A program made the translations under genes and the position numbers. Below the pieces are notes generated by a model. It was not told the DNA's origin. It worked only from the letters and a program-made list of their open reading frames with translations, and searched no databases. This document shows, piece after piece, positions 1-7,862 of a stretch of DNA of 64,000 nt (within the stretch, counting starts at the first letter, position 1; each line of letters begins with the position of its first letter). The stretch comes from Erysipelotrichaceae bacterium. GTDB lineage: Bacteria > Bacillota_I > Bacilli_A > Erysipelotrichales > Erysipelotrichaceae. Location: assembly GCA_022772735.1 (NCBI GenBank), contig JALEZD010000018.1:1-64000 (forward strand). Reading direction: 5' to 3'.

Positions 1-341
1 CTGTTAATGATTGTGTTTGATTTTTGCTAGTATTAAATAAGCTAAATGTTGTTGGTGAGTTTAAAGATGTTACCTGGATTGTTTTGTTGCCTAATGTATC
101 ACTTATTAACTTTGCCTCTTTATTATCATTTGCTGAAATGAATATTTTTAGCTTACATTTATTTTTAATTATATCTTTTACATGCTCTTCATCTATTTTT
201 AAACATTTATTATCGATTCCAAATATAAATATTATTATTGTCAATAAAACAAAATAAACACACTATTAAATAATGTTTCCCAAATACCATTAATAAATAG
301 AAATAAAATTTAAAAACCATAAGGCTCTTAACTTTTTCCAT
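1..341 (-). pseudogene. Possible frameshifted membrane-protein gene running off the left edge
   Basis: I do not recognise this protein. On the minus strand an open frame with ATG at 341-339 encodes a hydrophobic stretch and stops at 212-210. A second frame is open from 262 leftwards to the window edge. It starts hydrophobic and becomes a soluble Lys/Asp-rich region with motifs such as KIDEEHVKDII and KIFISAND. The two frames overlap at 210-262. Joined by one frame change there, they would give a signal-anchor protein with an extracellular domain. The shift lies in T-rich tracts, so a real mutation, an assembly error or chance are all possible. No strong ribosome site precedes the ATG. The stretch up to the tRNA promoter near 433 holds nothing else I can support. 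Confidence 0.3.
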
Positions 342-432
342 CAAAAAACTTCTACAATAAATTATTAATAGTGACACAACATATAATATATAAATTGCAA
401 TTAGTATTACTATAAATTTTATAAAAAAACTA

Positions 433-461
433 TTGCATATTTTAAAACTATACCCTATAAT
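433..461 (+). promoter_or_regulatory. Promoter of the tRNA-Cys/tRNA-Leu unit
   Basis: A -35 box TTGCAT (433-438) and a -10 box TATAAT (456-461) are separated by exactly 17 bases. The first tRNA begins 20 bases after the -10 box. This is a near-consensus vegetative sigma-A promoter. Confidence 0.8.
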
Positions 462-481
462 AATAAAGCATGATTTACAGT

Positions 482-555
482 GGTTCCTTGGCCAAGTGGT
501 AAGGCATCAGACTGCAACTCTGTGATCGCCAGTTCGAATCTGGCAGGAACCTCCA
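482..555 (+). tRNA. tRNA-Cys (GCA)
   Basis: The acceptor arms GGTTCCT (482-488) and AGGAACC (545-551) pair fully. They are followed by discriminator T552, as expected for tRNA-Cys, and an encoded CCA (553-555). The anticodon loop CTGCAAC carries GCA. The T-arm contains the canonical GTTCGAAT-type loop. It is the first of two tRNAs transcribed from the promoter just upstream. Confidence 0.95.
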
Positions 556-560
556 GAAAT

Positions 561-647
561 GGGGCTGTGGCGGAATAGGCAGACGCATCGGACTTAAAAT
601 CCGGTGGTAGAAATACCGTATGGGTTCAAGTCCCATCAGCCCCACCA
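561..647 (+). tRNA. tRNA-Leu (UAA)
   Basis: The acceptor arms GGGGCTG (561-567) and CAGCCCC (637-643) pair. A644 and an encoded CCA (645-647) follow. The anticodon loop CTTAAAA gives anticodon TAA. A long variable arm (GGTGGTAGAAATACC region) is typical of tRNA-Leu. It starts 5 bases after tRNA-Cys and is followed closely by a terminator. Confidence 0.95.
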
Positions 648-660
648 TTCTAGTTAATTA

Positions 661-685
661 ACTCTTCAGAAATGAAGAGTTTTTT
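661..685 (+). terminator. Terminator of the tRNA unit
   Basis: The stem ACTCTTCA (661-668) pairs with TGAAGAGT (673-680) around the loop GAAA. A run of T follows from 681. This is a classic rho-independent terminator for the tRNA transcript. Confidence 0.85.
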
Positions 686-710
686 ATTATATATTGTATA
701 CAAAATAAAA

Positions 711-730
711 AAAGCGCTACTACTCGCTTT
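711..730 (-). terminator. Hairpin with a T-run on the minus strand
   Basis: AAAGCG (711-716) pairs with CGCTTT (725-730). Read leftwards, the stem is followed by seven T then ATTTT, so it could terminate transcription from the right. It lies beyond the stronger potD terminator and may be a back-up or a relic. The rest of the gap from 686 to 845 contains one more small AT-rich hairpin (770-787) and no gene. Confidence 0.4.
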
Positions 731-845
731 CTTTATTTTATATTTTATACGGGAGAAAGAAATTTATTTATCAATCTTTTGATTGATTGTCTTTAGTATA
801 TAGCCCATTTGTGATAATTATATGTTTAATATGTGAAAGTTTTGT

Positions 846-874
846 GTAAAAACAAAAACTCTCATGAAGAGAGT
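846..874 (-). terminator. Terminator of the pot operon
   Basis: Just after the potD stop on the minus strand, ACTCTC and GAGAGT (858-863 with 869-874) form a 6-bp stem. The reverse complement of 848-858 supplies the tract TTTTTGTTTTT. This ends the polyamine transport operon. Confidence 0.75.
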
Positions 875-875
875 C

Positions 876-1970
876 TTATTGATTTTTTACTCTAATCCAA
901 AGATCAGATAATTCTTTCTTTAAAGTTTCATTGTATTTGAAAACTTCATCTTTTTCATAACCACTTCTTGGCAAATAAGCATCATTACTTTCATAATAAC
1001 CACCTTTTCCTGATAGTGCTTTTAAAACTTCATCATTAACTGATGCATATCCAACTGTTTCAGAAATTGAATAAGCTTGATCATACCCCAAAACAAAATT
1101 AATAAATTCATTTGCTAATGCTGGACAACTTGCATTTTTTGGAATAACCATAGAATCAGACCATATATTAGTTCCAGATTTTGGCGCATGGTATGCCATA
1201 TCAGAATTTTCAGAAATTACATATGCTGCATCTCCACTATACATAATTGCAATGTCTTTTTCACCATTAGCCATCGCATCAATAACTTCATCTGTAACAT
1301 ATGCAGGATCAACAGCTTTTTTACTATTTGTTAACCACTCATATGCTTTTTGTATTTCTTCAGGACTTTCTGTATTCATTGAATACCCAAGTGCTTTAAA
1401 CGCAACCATAAAGCTATCTCTTTCAGAATCATACATAAAAACTTTTCCTTTGTATATTTCATCTAACAAAATATTAAATCCTTTTTCTTCAACAATAGCT
1501 GGGTCAACATTATTTTTATTATACAAAATACCTACTGAACCCCAAAAATATGGAACTGAATATGTATTATCTGGATCAAATGGTAGATTTTTAACACCAT
1601 CTGTAAGAACATCTAAATTAGTTATTACACTTTTATCGATAGGTTGCAACATATCTTCAGCAATTAATCTTTCAATTGTATAATCTGAAGGAACCAATAT
1701 ATCATATGAAGAACCTCCCATTAATTTTGTATACATAATTTCATTCGATTCATATAAATCGTATTTAACTGTTGCATTATACGCTTTTTCAAAATCTTTT
1801 ATAGTATTTGGACCAATGTATTCACCCCAGTTATAAACATTTAAAACATTACAGCCAAACTTTTCTTTTGCATCCATAACTTGTGCAACTTCACTTGTTG
1901 ATTTTGAGCCACATGCTGACAATAAAATACCAAGTGATATTAATGATGAAACTTTAAACAAATTTTTCAT
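876..1970 (-). CDS. potD: Spermidine/putrescine-binding lipoprotein PotD
   Basis: This is the substrate-binding protein of a PotABCD-type ABC importer. It would capture polyamines outside the cell and deliver them to PotB/PotC. The chosen start at 1970 gives a 364-residue protein. It begins MKNLFKVSS and has a lipoprotein signal with lipobox LSAC, Cys20 being the lipidation site. The mature part shows motifs usual for the family (VYNWGEYIGP near the start, VPSDYTIERLI, VPYFWGSVGILYN, MYSGDAAYV). A longer in-frame start at 2009 exists, but AGGAAAG sits just before the 1970 ATG. The gene overlaps potC by 17 nt and is last in the operon. Whether spermidine or putrescine is preferred cannot be told from the sequence. 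Confidence 0.93.
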   Translation of the reverse strand: MKNLFKVSSLISLGILLSACGSKSTSEVAQVMDAKEKFGCNVLNVYNWGEYIGPNTIKDFEKAYNATVKYDLYESNEIMYTKLMGGSSYDILVPSDYTIERLIAEDMLQPIDKSVITNLDVLTDGVKNLPFDPDNTYSVPYFWGSVGILYNKNNVDPAIVEEKGFNILLDEIYKGKVFMYDSERDSFMVAFKALGYSMNTESPEEIQKAYEWLTNSKKAVDPAYVTDEVIDAMANGEKDIAIMYSGDAAYVISENSDMAYHAPKSGTNIWSDSMVIPKNASCPALANEFINFVLGYDQAYSISETVGYASVNDEVLKALSGKGGYYESNDAYLPRSGYEKDEVFKYNETLKKELSDLWIRVKNQ

Positions 1971-2757
1971 TTTCTTTCCTCTTTCTTTCTTTAATAATTG
2001 GCACAACATTAATAATTATTAATACAACTGTTATTACCGCAACTAAAATAGTAGACAATGCGTTAATAGTTGGATTAATCCTTTTTACATTTGCATATAC
2101 ATAAATTGAAATATTATTAATACCAGGACCTGTAGTAAATAATGATATTACAAAATCATCAAATGACATCGTAAAAGCAACTAATGCCCCACTTATTATC
2201 CCTGGTTTAATTTGTGGAATAATAACCTTAAATAAGGCTTGCATTGGAGTACACCCCAAATCAAGCGCAGCCTCTGCCAAATTATTATCTATTTGTCTAA
2301 GTCTTGGCATTATGCTTAAGATTACATAAGGTATACAAAATGCAATATGTGCTAAAAGCATCGTTAAGAATCCAGTTTTTATTCTTAATGATGTAAAAAA
2401 CAACATAAAACCTATAGCTGTTACAATATCAGGATTTAACATAGGTAAGTTATTTATTTGATTAATAGATTCTTTCAATAATTTGTTAGATTTACTCAAA
2501 CCAATCGCAGTTATTGTCCCCACTACAGTTGATATTATTGTAGCTAAAACTGCAATAATAACAGTATAGTATATAGCTTCCATTATTGTTCTATCATTAA
2601 ACATCTTATGATACCACTCTAATGAAAAACCTGTAAAATTGCTTAATGATTTACTATCATTAAAACTAAATAACACAACATATATAATTGGCAAATAAAA
2701 GAATAATAATATAATTGTTAAATAAAATTTAGAAAATAATTGATTTGACTTTTTCAT
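1954..2757 (-). CDS. potC: Polyamine ABC transporter permease PotC
   Basis: This 267-residue inner permease has about six transmembrane segments. The binding-protein-dependent transport (EAA) motif appears as EAALDLGCTPMQALFKVIIP, the loop that docks on the PotA ATPase. The N-terminal FNDSKSLSNFTGFSLEWY region is typical of PotC rather than PotB. The start overlaps the potB stop as ATGA (4 nt), which implies translational coupling. The C-terminus is short and Lys/Arg/Glu-rich, and the same DNA carries the potD ribosome site. Confidence 0.92.
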   Translation of the reverse strand: MKKSNQLFSKFYLTIILLFFYLPIIYVVLFSFNDSKSLSNFTGFSLEWYHKMFNDRTIMEAIYYTVIIAVLATIISTVVGTITAIGLSKSNKLLKESINQINNLPMLNPDIVTAIGFMLFFTSLRIKTGFLTMLLAHIAFCIPYVILSIMPRLRQIDNNLAEAALDLGCTPMQALFKVIIPQIKPGIISGALVAFTMSFDDFVISLFTTGPGINNISIYVYANVKRINPTINALSTILVAVITVVLIIINVVPIIKERKRKENEKFV

Positions 2758-3542
2758 TTCACAGTCACCTCTCTATTATCTCTATCTAATTTTTTGGTTA
2801 TATACATAGAAATTAAAATGATAATAGCCATAATAAGTGAAATTGCAGAACCAAAATTCCAATCACCTGTAGAAACAAAATAATTTTCAATCAAATTTCC
2901 AATTAAAACATAATCTCCACCACCCAATAATTTAGGAATAAAGAAACTTGAAACTGCCGGTAAGAAAACCAAGGTAATACCACTTATAACTCCTGGTAAA
3001 GAAAGTGGAAGAACAACTTTATAAAATGTTTGCCATTTATTGGCTCCAAGGTCTGAAGCAGCAGTTATCAAACTTTGATCCATTTTACTTAATGAGGTAT
3101 AAATTTGAAGAATCATAAATGGTAAGAAGTTATAAACCATCCCAATATAAACTTTCACTTCCCCACTTAAAGGTAATCCATTAAGTATTCCTCTCCAAGC
3201 ATATGTTCTAACTAACATGTTAATCCACATAGGTAATGTAATAAGTAAAATAATCATGTTTTGTTTATTAATATTTAATTTTGAAATAAAATATGCAGCT
3301 GGATATCCAAACATAATACATATTACAGTTGTAATTATCGCTAAAACTAGCGATCTATATAAAACATTAGGGAAAATACTGTCTTTAAAAAATCTAATAA
3401 AATTATTTAAAGTAAATTGAAATGTTAGTACATCATTTCCTTTGGTAGTAAAGGCATAAAGTACTATCATAAGCATTGGAATAACTATCATTATTACCAT
3501 CCATACAACATATGGATATACTAATCTAGAAAAACCTTTCAT
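2754..3542 (-). CDS. potB: Polyamine ABC transporter permease PotB
   Basis: This 262-residue permease has about six membrane segments and the EAA-type loop AASDLGANKWQTFYKVVLP, with PGVISG following it. NMLVRTYAWRGILN upstream of the loop is characteristic of the PotB/PotH group. It forms the membrane pore with PotC. The ATG overlaps the potA stop by one base (TAATG) and the end overlaps potC by 4 nt, so the whole set is translated in series. Confidence 0.92.
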   Translation of the reverse strand: MKGFSRLVYPYVVWMVIMIVIPMLMIVLYAFTTKGNDVLTFQFTLNNFIRFFKDSIFPNVLYRSLVLAIITTVICIMFGYPAAYFISKLNINKQNMIILLITLPMWINMLVRTYAWRGILNGLPLSGEVKVYIGMVYNFLPFMILQIYTSLSKMDQSLITAASDLGANKWQTFYKVVLPLSLPGVISGITLVFLPAVSSFFIPKLLGGGDYVLIGNLIENYFVSTGDWNFGSAISLIMAIIILISMYITKKLDRDNREVTVK

Positions 3543-5113
3543 TAATAACTACCCAACTTACTCATAACATGAATATCTTCAGGAGAAAAACTTAATCCTA
3601 CCTTTTGCCCTTCTTCCTTATATTCAGTTGTATGGATTTTAAGTTCTCTACCCATTGTAGAGAATGTAATCTTATAATCCCCTTCTTTTATATCTTCATC
3701 GTCAAAATCATATTTAACATCCCAAATTTCTACAGGACTTTCATCTTCAAGAGACCATGCTGTTGCATTTGCCCATCGTTTTAAATCTGTATCTAATGCA
3801 ATACTTTCTTTAATCTCATCAACTGTTTTATAAAAGTCAAATGCTTGAACCGCCTCTTCATTTATTTTATCTTCTGTATAAATTGGTTCAACCACAGTTA
3901 TATTAACTGTAATTTGTGTACCTTTGCTTGTTTTAAAAGTACATGGATAAACACCAGTTTTTTCTAAAACATCATATTCAACATTTGTTAAAGAAACATC
4001 TTCATCATCAAAGGTCCATGCCTGCGCATTTGCTCTTGCAATAACTTCTGAATCACTTAATGTTTTAACATCTTCTAAATCCATATAAAAGTTACTAGCA
4101 CTTATCTTTTCTTTAGCATTTTCATTTACTACATCCTTATTACCTAAAACATGCATTGTAACTGTTTTTGATGTACCTGATGCTGTTTCAACTACAATTT
4201 CATAGTGAACACCCTTAAATAAAACAGATTTAACTTCTCCGTTAATAATACCTTTATTTCTAGGCACAATATCGATATCTTCTGGTCTAATTACAACATC
4301 AACCAACTCATTTTTCTTAAAACCAAAATCCACACATTTATAATCATGATCATCAAAGTTAACTAAATAATCTTCTTTCATTATTGCATCGATTATATTG
4401 CTTTCCCCAATAAACTTTGCAACATATTCATTTATTGGCTCATTATATATTTCAGTTGGGGTACCAATCTGTTGTATTTCACCATCTTTCATAACAACAA
4501 TTTTATCAGACATTGTTAAAGCCTCTTCTTGATCGTGAGTTACAAAAATAAATGTAATCCCTACTTCTTGTTGAATTCTCTTTAATTCTATTTGCATTTC
4601 TTTTCTAAGTTTTAAATCTAATGCTCCTAAAGGTTCATCAAGCAATAAAACATTCGGTTCATTTACTAATGCCCTTGCAATCGCAACTCTTTGTTGTTGA
4701 CCACCAGATAAAAGTGTTACATCTCTTTTTCCAAAACCTTCTAGACCAACAAGAGAAAGCATACGATTAACTTTTTGTTCAATAATATCATTTGATTGTT
4801 TTTTTATTTTTAAACCAAATGCAATATTGTCATATACATTTAAATGTGGAAATAAAGCATATTTTTGAAAAACTGTATTAATATCTCTTTTATAAGCAGG
4901 AATATTAGAAATATCTTTACCATCAATAATTACAGTTCCTTCATCAGCTTCTAAAAAACCACCTAAAATCCTAAGCAAAGTAGTCTTTCCACAACCAGAT
5001 GGACCAAGAAGTGTAACAAATTCATTTTCATAAATATCAAGGTTTATCCCCTTTAATACTATTTGATTATCAAATGCTTTAACTATATTTTTAAATTGAA
5101 TCAACTTTTTCAT
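3542..5113 (-). CDS. potA: Polyamine ABC transporter ATPase PotA with a repeat insertion in its C-terminal domain
   Basis: This ATPase powers polyamine import. The nucleotide-binding domain is complete: Walker A GPSGCGKT (37-44), Q-loop Gln83, signature LSGGQ (135-139), Walker B ending LLLDEP, and switch His193. The length of 523 residues is well above the roughly 350-375 usual for PotA. The excess lies in the C-terminal half. After [11 protein letters not shown] (273-283) and a TOBE-like stretch come two related segments, about 340-407 and 425-497. They share FY..., ANA.AW, DDE/EDE and V.YD positions. The TOBE-like ending [11 protein letters not shown] (507-517) then resumes. The two repeats thus look inserted inside the TOBE region. 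The regulator gene lies 11 nt upstream and potB follows with a 1-nt overlap. Confidence 0.93.
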   Translation of the reverse strand: MKKLIQFKNIVKAFDNQIVLKGINLDIYENEFVTLLGPSGCGKTTLLRILGGFLEADEGTVIIDGKDISNIPAYKRDINTVFQKYALFPHLNVYDNIAFGLKIKKQSNDIIEQKVNRMLSLVGLEGFGKRDVTLLSGGQQQRVAIARALVNEPNVLLLDEPLGALDLKLRKEMQIELKRIQQEVGITFIFVTHDQEEALTMSDKIVVMKDGEIQQIGTPTEIYNEPINEYVAKFIGESNIIDAIMKEDYLVNFDDHDYKCVDFGFKKNELVDVVIRPEDIDIVPRNKGIINGEVKSVLFKGVHYEIVVETASGTSKTVTMHVLGNKDVVNENAKEKISASNFYMDLEDVKTLSDSEVIARANAQAWTFDDEDVSLTNVEYDVLEKTGVYPCTFKTSKGTQITVNITVVEPIYTEDKINEEAVQAFDFYKTVDEIKESIALDTDLKRWANATAWSLEDESPVEIWDVKYDFDDEDIKEGDYKITFSTMGRELKIHTTEYKEEGQKVGLSFSPEDIHVMSKLGSY

Positions 5114-5124
5114 ATCTATCTCCC

Positions 5125-5661
5125 TTAAAATATTGGCGGGTTACATACCCAAATAACTTTTGCAACTACATTTGATGTGTTTTTTAAAAAATGCTCACTA
5201 GATCCTCTTATATAAAAGGTTTCACCTTTTTTAACATTTAATTTTTTGTGATTGGCAATATTAAGTGTAATTTTTCCACTTAATACATATCCAAATTCTT
5301 CTCCTTCATGTGGCGGTATAACATTACTTGTACCATTTGGCTTAATTTCAAGTATAATCGGCTCCATTTGATTTTTCTGGGCATTAGGAACAATCCAAAA
5401 CGTTGTAAATTCTTCTTGTTCATCAATAAAATAATCATCACTTTTAAATACTACTTTTTCATCAACTTCTTCTTTAAAAAATTGTGACATAGTTGTACCA
5501 AGTGCCTCAGTTATATCTTCTAATGTTTGAATTGAAGGTGATGTTAAATTTCTTTCTAACTGAGAAAGAAAGCCTTTTGTAAGTTCACACCTACTTGCTA
5601 ATTCCTCTAAAGTCAATCCATTTTTAGACCTTAACTGTTTTATTCTATTACCTATATCCAT
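5125..5661 (-). CDS. XRE-family regulator with C-terminal cupin domain
   Basis: This is a 178-residue transcription regulator. Residues 1-60 form an XRE helix-turn-helix ([20 protein letters not shown]... [11 protein letters not shown]). The last ~80 residues form a small cupin ([24 protein letters not shown]). This architecture is common for regulators next to polyamine genes (PuuR-like), where the cupin may sense a small molecule. I infer it controls itself and potABCD. The start at 5661 is chosen because AGGAG sits 7 nt upstream. An in-frame ATG at 5700 would add 13 residues but has no good ribosome site and lies about 12 nt from the predicted transcript start. The potA start is 11 nt downstream. 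Confidence 0.85.
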   Translation of the reverse strand: MDIGNRIKQLRSKNGLTLEELASRCELTKGFLSQLERNLTSPSIQTLEDITEALGTTMSQFFKEEVDEKVVFKSDDYFIDEQEEFTTFWIVPNAQKNQMEPIILEIKPNGTSNVIPPHEGEEFGYVLSGKITLNIANHKKLNVKKGETFYIRGSSEHFLKNTSNVVAKVIWVCNPPIF

Positions 5662-5673
5662 AAAAATGCTCCT

Positions 5674-5690
5674 GTTTACTTTAACTAAAC
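5674..5690. promoter_or_regulatory. Possible operator in the leader of the regulator-pot operon
   Basis: GTTTA and TAAAC form an inverted repeat with a 7-base centre (GTTTACTTTAACTAAAC). It lies between the promoter and the chosen start of the XRE gene. A related GTTAAAC sequence lies at 5706-5712. This could be the self-binding site of the regulator. That is inference from position and symmetry only. Confidence 0.35.
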
Positions 5691-5719
5691 TTTTTTTCAT
5701 TTATTGTTAAACCTATTTT

Positions 5720-5747
5720 ATTATATAAAATAACAAATATAATGCAA
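5720..5747 (-). promoter_or_regulatory. Promoter of the XRE-potABCD operon
   Basis: On the minus strand, TTGCAT (5747-5742) and TATAAT (5725-5720) are 16 bases apart. Transcription would begin near 5713, about 50 nt before the regulator start. Confidence 0.7.
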
Positions 5748-5758
5748 TATATTTTAAT

Positions 5759-5788
5759 AAAAAAAGATTGATTTTTTTAATCAATCTT
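5759..5788 (-). terminator. Terminator of the thioredoxin gene
   Basis: AAGATTGATT (5764-5773) pairs with AATCAATCTT (5779-5788) in a 10-bp stem. On the minus strand it is followed by a T-run (complement of 5759-5765). The trxA stop codon lies inside the stem. Confidence 0.85.
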
Positions 5789-6098
5789 ATTTAACACTTG
5801 ATACAAATTTTACTAAATTAGGTTTTGGAACATATCCAACTGATTGTTCAACTTTTTCACCGTTTTTAAATGCTAATAAAGTAGGAATAGTTGTAATACC
5901 ATATCTTTGTGCTACTTCAATATTTTCATCTACATTTACTTTTACAAAAGAAACACCTTCCGTTTCGTTTGCAACTTCTTCAAAAACTGGTGCAAGCATT
6001 TTGCATGGTCCACACCAATCTGCATAAAAGTCAACTACAACAGAAGTATTATTCGCTAAGATTTCATCAAATTCTTTAACATTTTCTACAATTTTCAT
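5787..6098 (-). CDS. trxA: Thioredoxin
   Basis: This 103-residue cytosolic thioredoxin reduces protein disulfides and is recycled by thioredoxin reductase, which is not in this window. The active site is the canonical WCGPC (28-32), preceded by VDFYADW. The conserved cis-proline is Pro72 in TTIPTLLAFKNG. Length and order match the family. GGAGG precedes the ATG at a normal distance. It is monocistronic or read together with nagB upstream, and a strong terminator follows. Confidence 0.96.
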   Translation of the reverse strand: MKIVENVKEFDEILANNTSVVVDFYADWCGPCKMLAPVFEEVANETEGVSFVKVNVDENIEVAQRYGITTIPTLLAFKNGEKVEQSVGYVPKPNLVKFVSSVK

Positions 6099-6159
6099 TT
6101 TAATAATCCTCCATATTTCAAATTATATATATCAAACAAATGAATTACTAGTGATTTGC

Positions 6160-6882
6160 TCAAAGTTTACTAGCTGCATCTTTATCTAATACAACAGTAA
6201 CACTTGGGTGATTTTGTAAAACACTTGCAGGACAATCGACACTTATTTCACCTTTAATCATTCCATAAACCGCATCAGCCTTATTTAATCCTGTCGCAAT
6301 TACTAAAATATTTTTTGCTTGCATTATTGAAGAAATACCCATTGTAATTGCTTTTGTAGGAACTTCATCTAATGAATTAAAAAATCTTGCATTATCTAAT
6401 CTTGTTCTTTCTTGTAATTCAACTATATTTGTTTTTGTATCAAATGATGTTCCTGGTTCATTAAAGCCAATATGCCCATTTCCACCAATTCCCAAAACTT
6501 GAATATCAATAACATATTCATTTAATGCTTTATCATAATCACTACATAACTCTTGTAAATCTTTTCCTACTGCACTAGGTATATGAATATTTTCTTCAGG
6601 AATATCTAAGTTATCAAACAAATTTTTGTGCATGAAAGTCCAATATGTTTGATCATGCTCCTTATCTAACCCAATATATTCATCTAAATTAAAAGTTATA
6701 CAATTTTTATAAGAATATCCTTTTTTGTAATCTTCCTGCATATTTTTATATAAACCAATTGGGCTTGAACCTGTAGCTAACCCCAGAACTGGTTTTTCCT
6801 TATCGCTAATAACTTTTTTTAGAGCTTTAAACGCTTCTAAACTAACTTCTTCATAAGTATCTTTTATAATTATATTAAACAT
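6160..6882 (-). CDS. nagB: Glucosamine-6-phosphate deaminase
   Basis: This 240-residue enzyme converts glucosamine-6-phosphate to fructose-6-phosphate and ammonia, linking amino-sugar breakdown to glycolysis. Family motifs are present: GLATGSSPIGLY (phosphate loop), FNLDEYIGL, and LGIGGNGHIGFNEPGT around the catalytic Asp/His. The start at 6882 is chosen because AAAGGAG sits 6 nt upstream; an in-frame ATG at 6915 lacks one. It lies 43 nt after the mutarotase-like gene and probably shares its transcript. No nagA is next to it, so its substrate supply must come from elsewhere. Confidence 0.95.
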   Translation of the reverse strand: MFNIIIKDTYEEVSLEAFKALKKVISDKEKPVLGLATGSSPIGLYKNMQEDYKKGYSYKNCITFNLDEYIGLDKEHDQTYWTFMHKNLFDNLDIPEENIHIPSAVGKDLQELCSDYDKALNEYVIDIQVLGIGGNGHIGFNEPGTSFDTKTNIVELQERTRLDNARFFNSLDEVPTKAITMGISSIMQAKNILVIATGLNKADAVYGMIKGEISVDCPASVLQNHPSVTVVLDKDAASKL

Positions 6883-6925
6883 CTTTTTCTCCTTTACTTG
6901 ACTATATTTTATCATATTAATTAAA

Positions 6926-7762
6926 TTATTCTATTTCTATATAGTAAGAAGTTGTAAAACTTTTACCTTTTTCTAAGATAATTGTTCCTTCTCTATTTTT
7001 AAACTCCACATCCGTGTAATTAAAATCAGTATGTCCATGCCATGGTTCAAGGCAAATAAATGGTGCATCTTTTTTTGTCCATATTGCAAACCATCTATAG
7101 CCATTTATTCCAATTTTAAGTGAATTAATTCCATTAGTGAGTTTTACATAAGAACTTTTTAACCATTCAAAACATAAAGTATCAACTGGATTAAACAAAT
7201 TACGAGTAAGTTTTATAATTTTTCCTTCTAATCTAAAATCACCTAGAATATTTTTTGAATCTTCATTATTACTAAATTCAAGCATATAATCAGAAAAATT
7301 GTCACCTTTTGAAAATGGAACATTAAATGCAGGATGTAAGCCAAAACTAAATGGCATTTCAAACTCATTTTCATTTTTAATTTCGTATGTAATTAATAAT
7401 TTTTTATTTTTTAACTCATATGTAACTGTTAACTTGAATTTAAATGGATATTGTCTAAGTGTCTCATCATTACTTAAAAATTCCAAAACAACTTTTTTAT
7501 CATCTTGATAAATACAATTAAACTCTGCATTTCTTGTAAATCCATGATTTGTATCAAATTTATAAGTTTTTCCATCTATCGTGTATTCTTTATTATAAAT
7601 ACTTCCGACAATAGGAAATAATATTGGATTTCTATTACCCCAAAATTTTGAATCACCTTGCCACATGTACTCAATTTCATTTTTTAAATCATAAAAACTA
7701 ATTATTTCTGCAGCATGATTTTGAATATCAACTCTTACTGAATCATTAACTAAACTATACAT
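6926..7762 (-). CDS. Aldose 1-epimerase family protein (LacX-like)
   Basis: This 278-residue protein belongs to the galactose mutarotase-like superfamily, which interconverts the alpha and beta forms of free sugars. Supporting motifs are NPILFPIVGS, NHGFTRNAEF (with a likely catalytic His), SFGLHPAFNVP and CLEPWHGHTDF. The sequence is closer to the shorter LacX/YeaD-type members than to GalM proper, so the true substrate is open (hexose or hexose-6-phosphate). AAGGAGG precedes the start. A TATAAT box on the minus strand at 7785-7780 lies upstream, divergent from the phosphodiester glycosidase gene. Confidence 0.85.
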   Translation of the reverse strand: MYSLVNDSVRVDIQNHAAEIISFYDLKNEIEYMWQGDSKFWGNRNPILFPIVGSIYNKEYTIDGKTYKFDTNHGFTRNAEFNCIYQDDKKVVLEFLSNDETLRQYPFKFKLTVTYELKNKKLLITYEIKNENEFEMPFSFGLHPAFNVPFSKGDNFSDYMLEFSNNEDSKNILGDFRLEGKIIKLTRNLFNPVDTLCFEWLKSSYVKLTNGINSLKIGINGYRWFAIWTKKDAPFICLEPWHGHTDFNYTDVEFKNREGTIILEKGKSFTTSYYIEIE

Positions 7763-7779
7763 AATAACCTCCTTATACT

Positions 7780-7785
7780 ATTATA
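7780..7785 (-). promoter_or_regulatory. -10 box for the mutarotase-like/nagB unit
   Basis: TATAAT on the minus strand lies 18 bases upstream of the ATG, just before the AAGGAGG site. No convincing -35 box was seen. Confidence 0.4.
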
Positions 7786-7827
7786 AATCAATTCTTAAGA
7801 TTAAATTAATATTTTAAAAAAATATCA

Positions 7828-7836
7828 TGGTATAAT
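7828..7836 (+). promoter_or_regulatory. Extended -10 promoter of the phosphodiester glycosidase pair
   Basis: TGGTATAAT is a perfect -10 box with a TG extension. The -35 region is weak. The AAGGAG ribosome site (7852-7857) and the ATG at 7863 follow. Confidence 0.6.
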
Positions 7837-7862
7837 TACTAAGGTATTTAAAAGGAGTTAGT

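Noticed and set aside
24-257. Plus-strand frame near the left edge (77 codons)
   Set aside because: It is antisense to the better minus-strand frame, has no ribosome site, and its hydrophobicity follows from reading AT-rich coding DNA backwards.
770-787. AT-rich hairpin between tRNA-Leu and potD as a possible riboswitch or small RNA
   Set aside because: A 7-bp stem with a TTTT loop occurs by chance at this base composition, and no conserved riboswitch core or promoter was seen.
1252-1683. Plus-strand frame of 143 codons opposite potD
   Set aside because: It is a shadow of the well-supported potD gene, with no promoter or ribosome site.
2009-2009. Longer start of potD (13 extra residues)
   Set aside because: The extension is Lys/Arg/Glu-rich, would spoil the lipoprotein signal, overlaps potC further and lacks a ribosome site.
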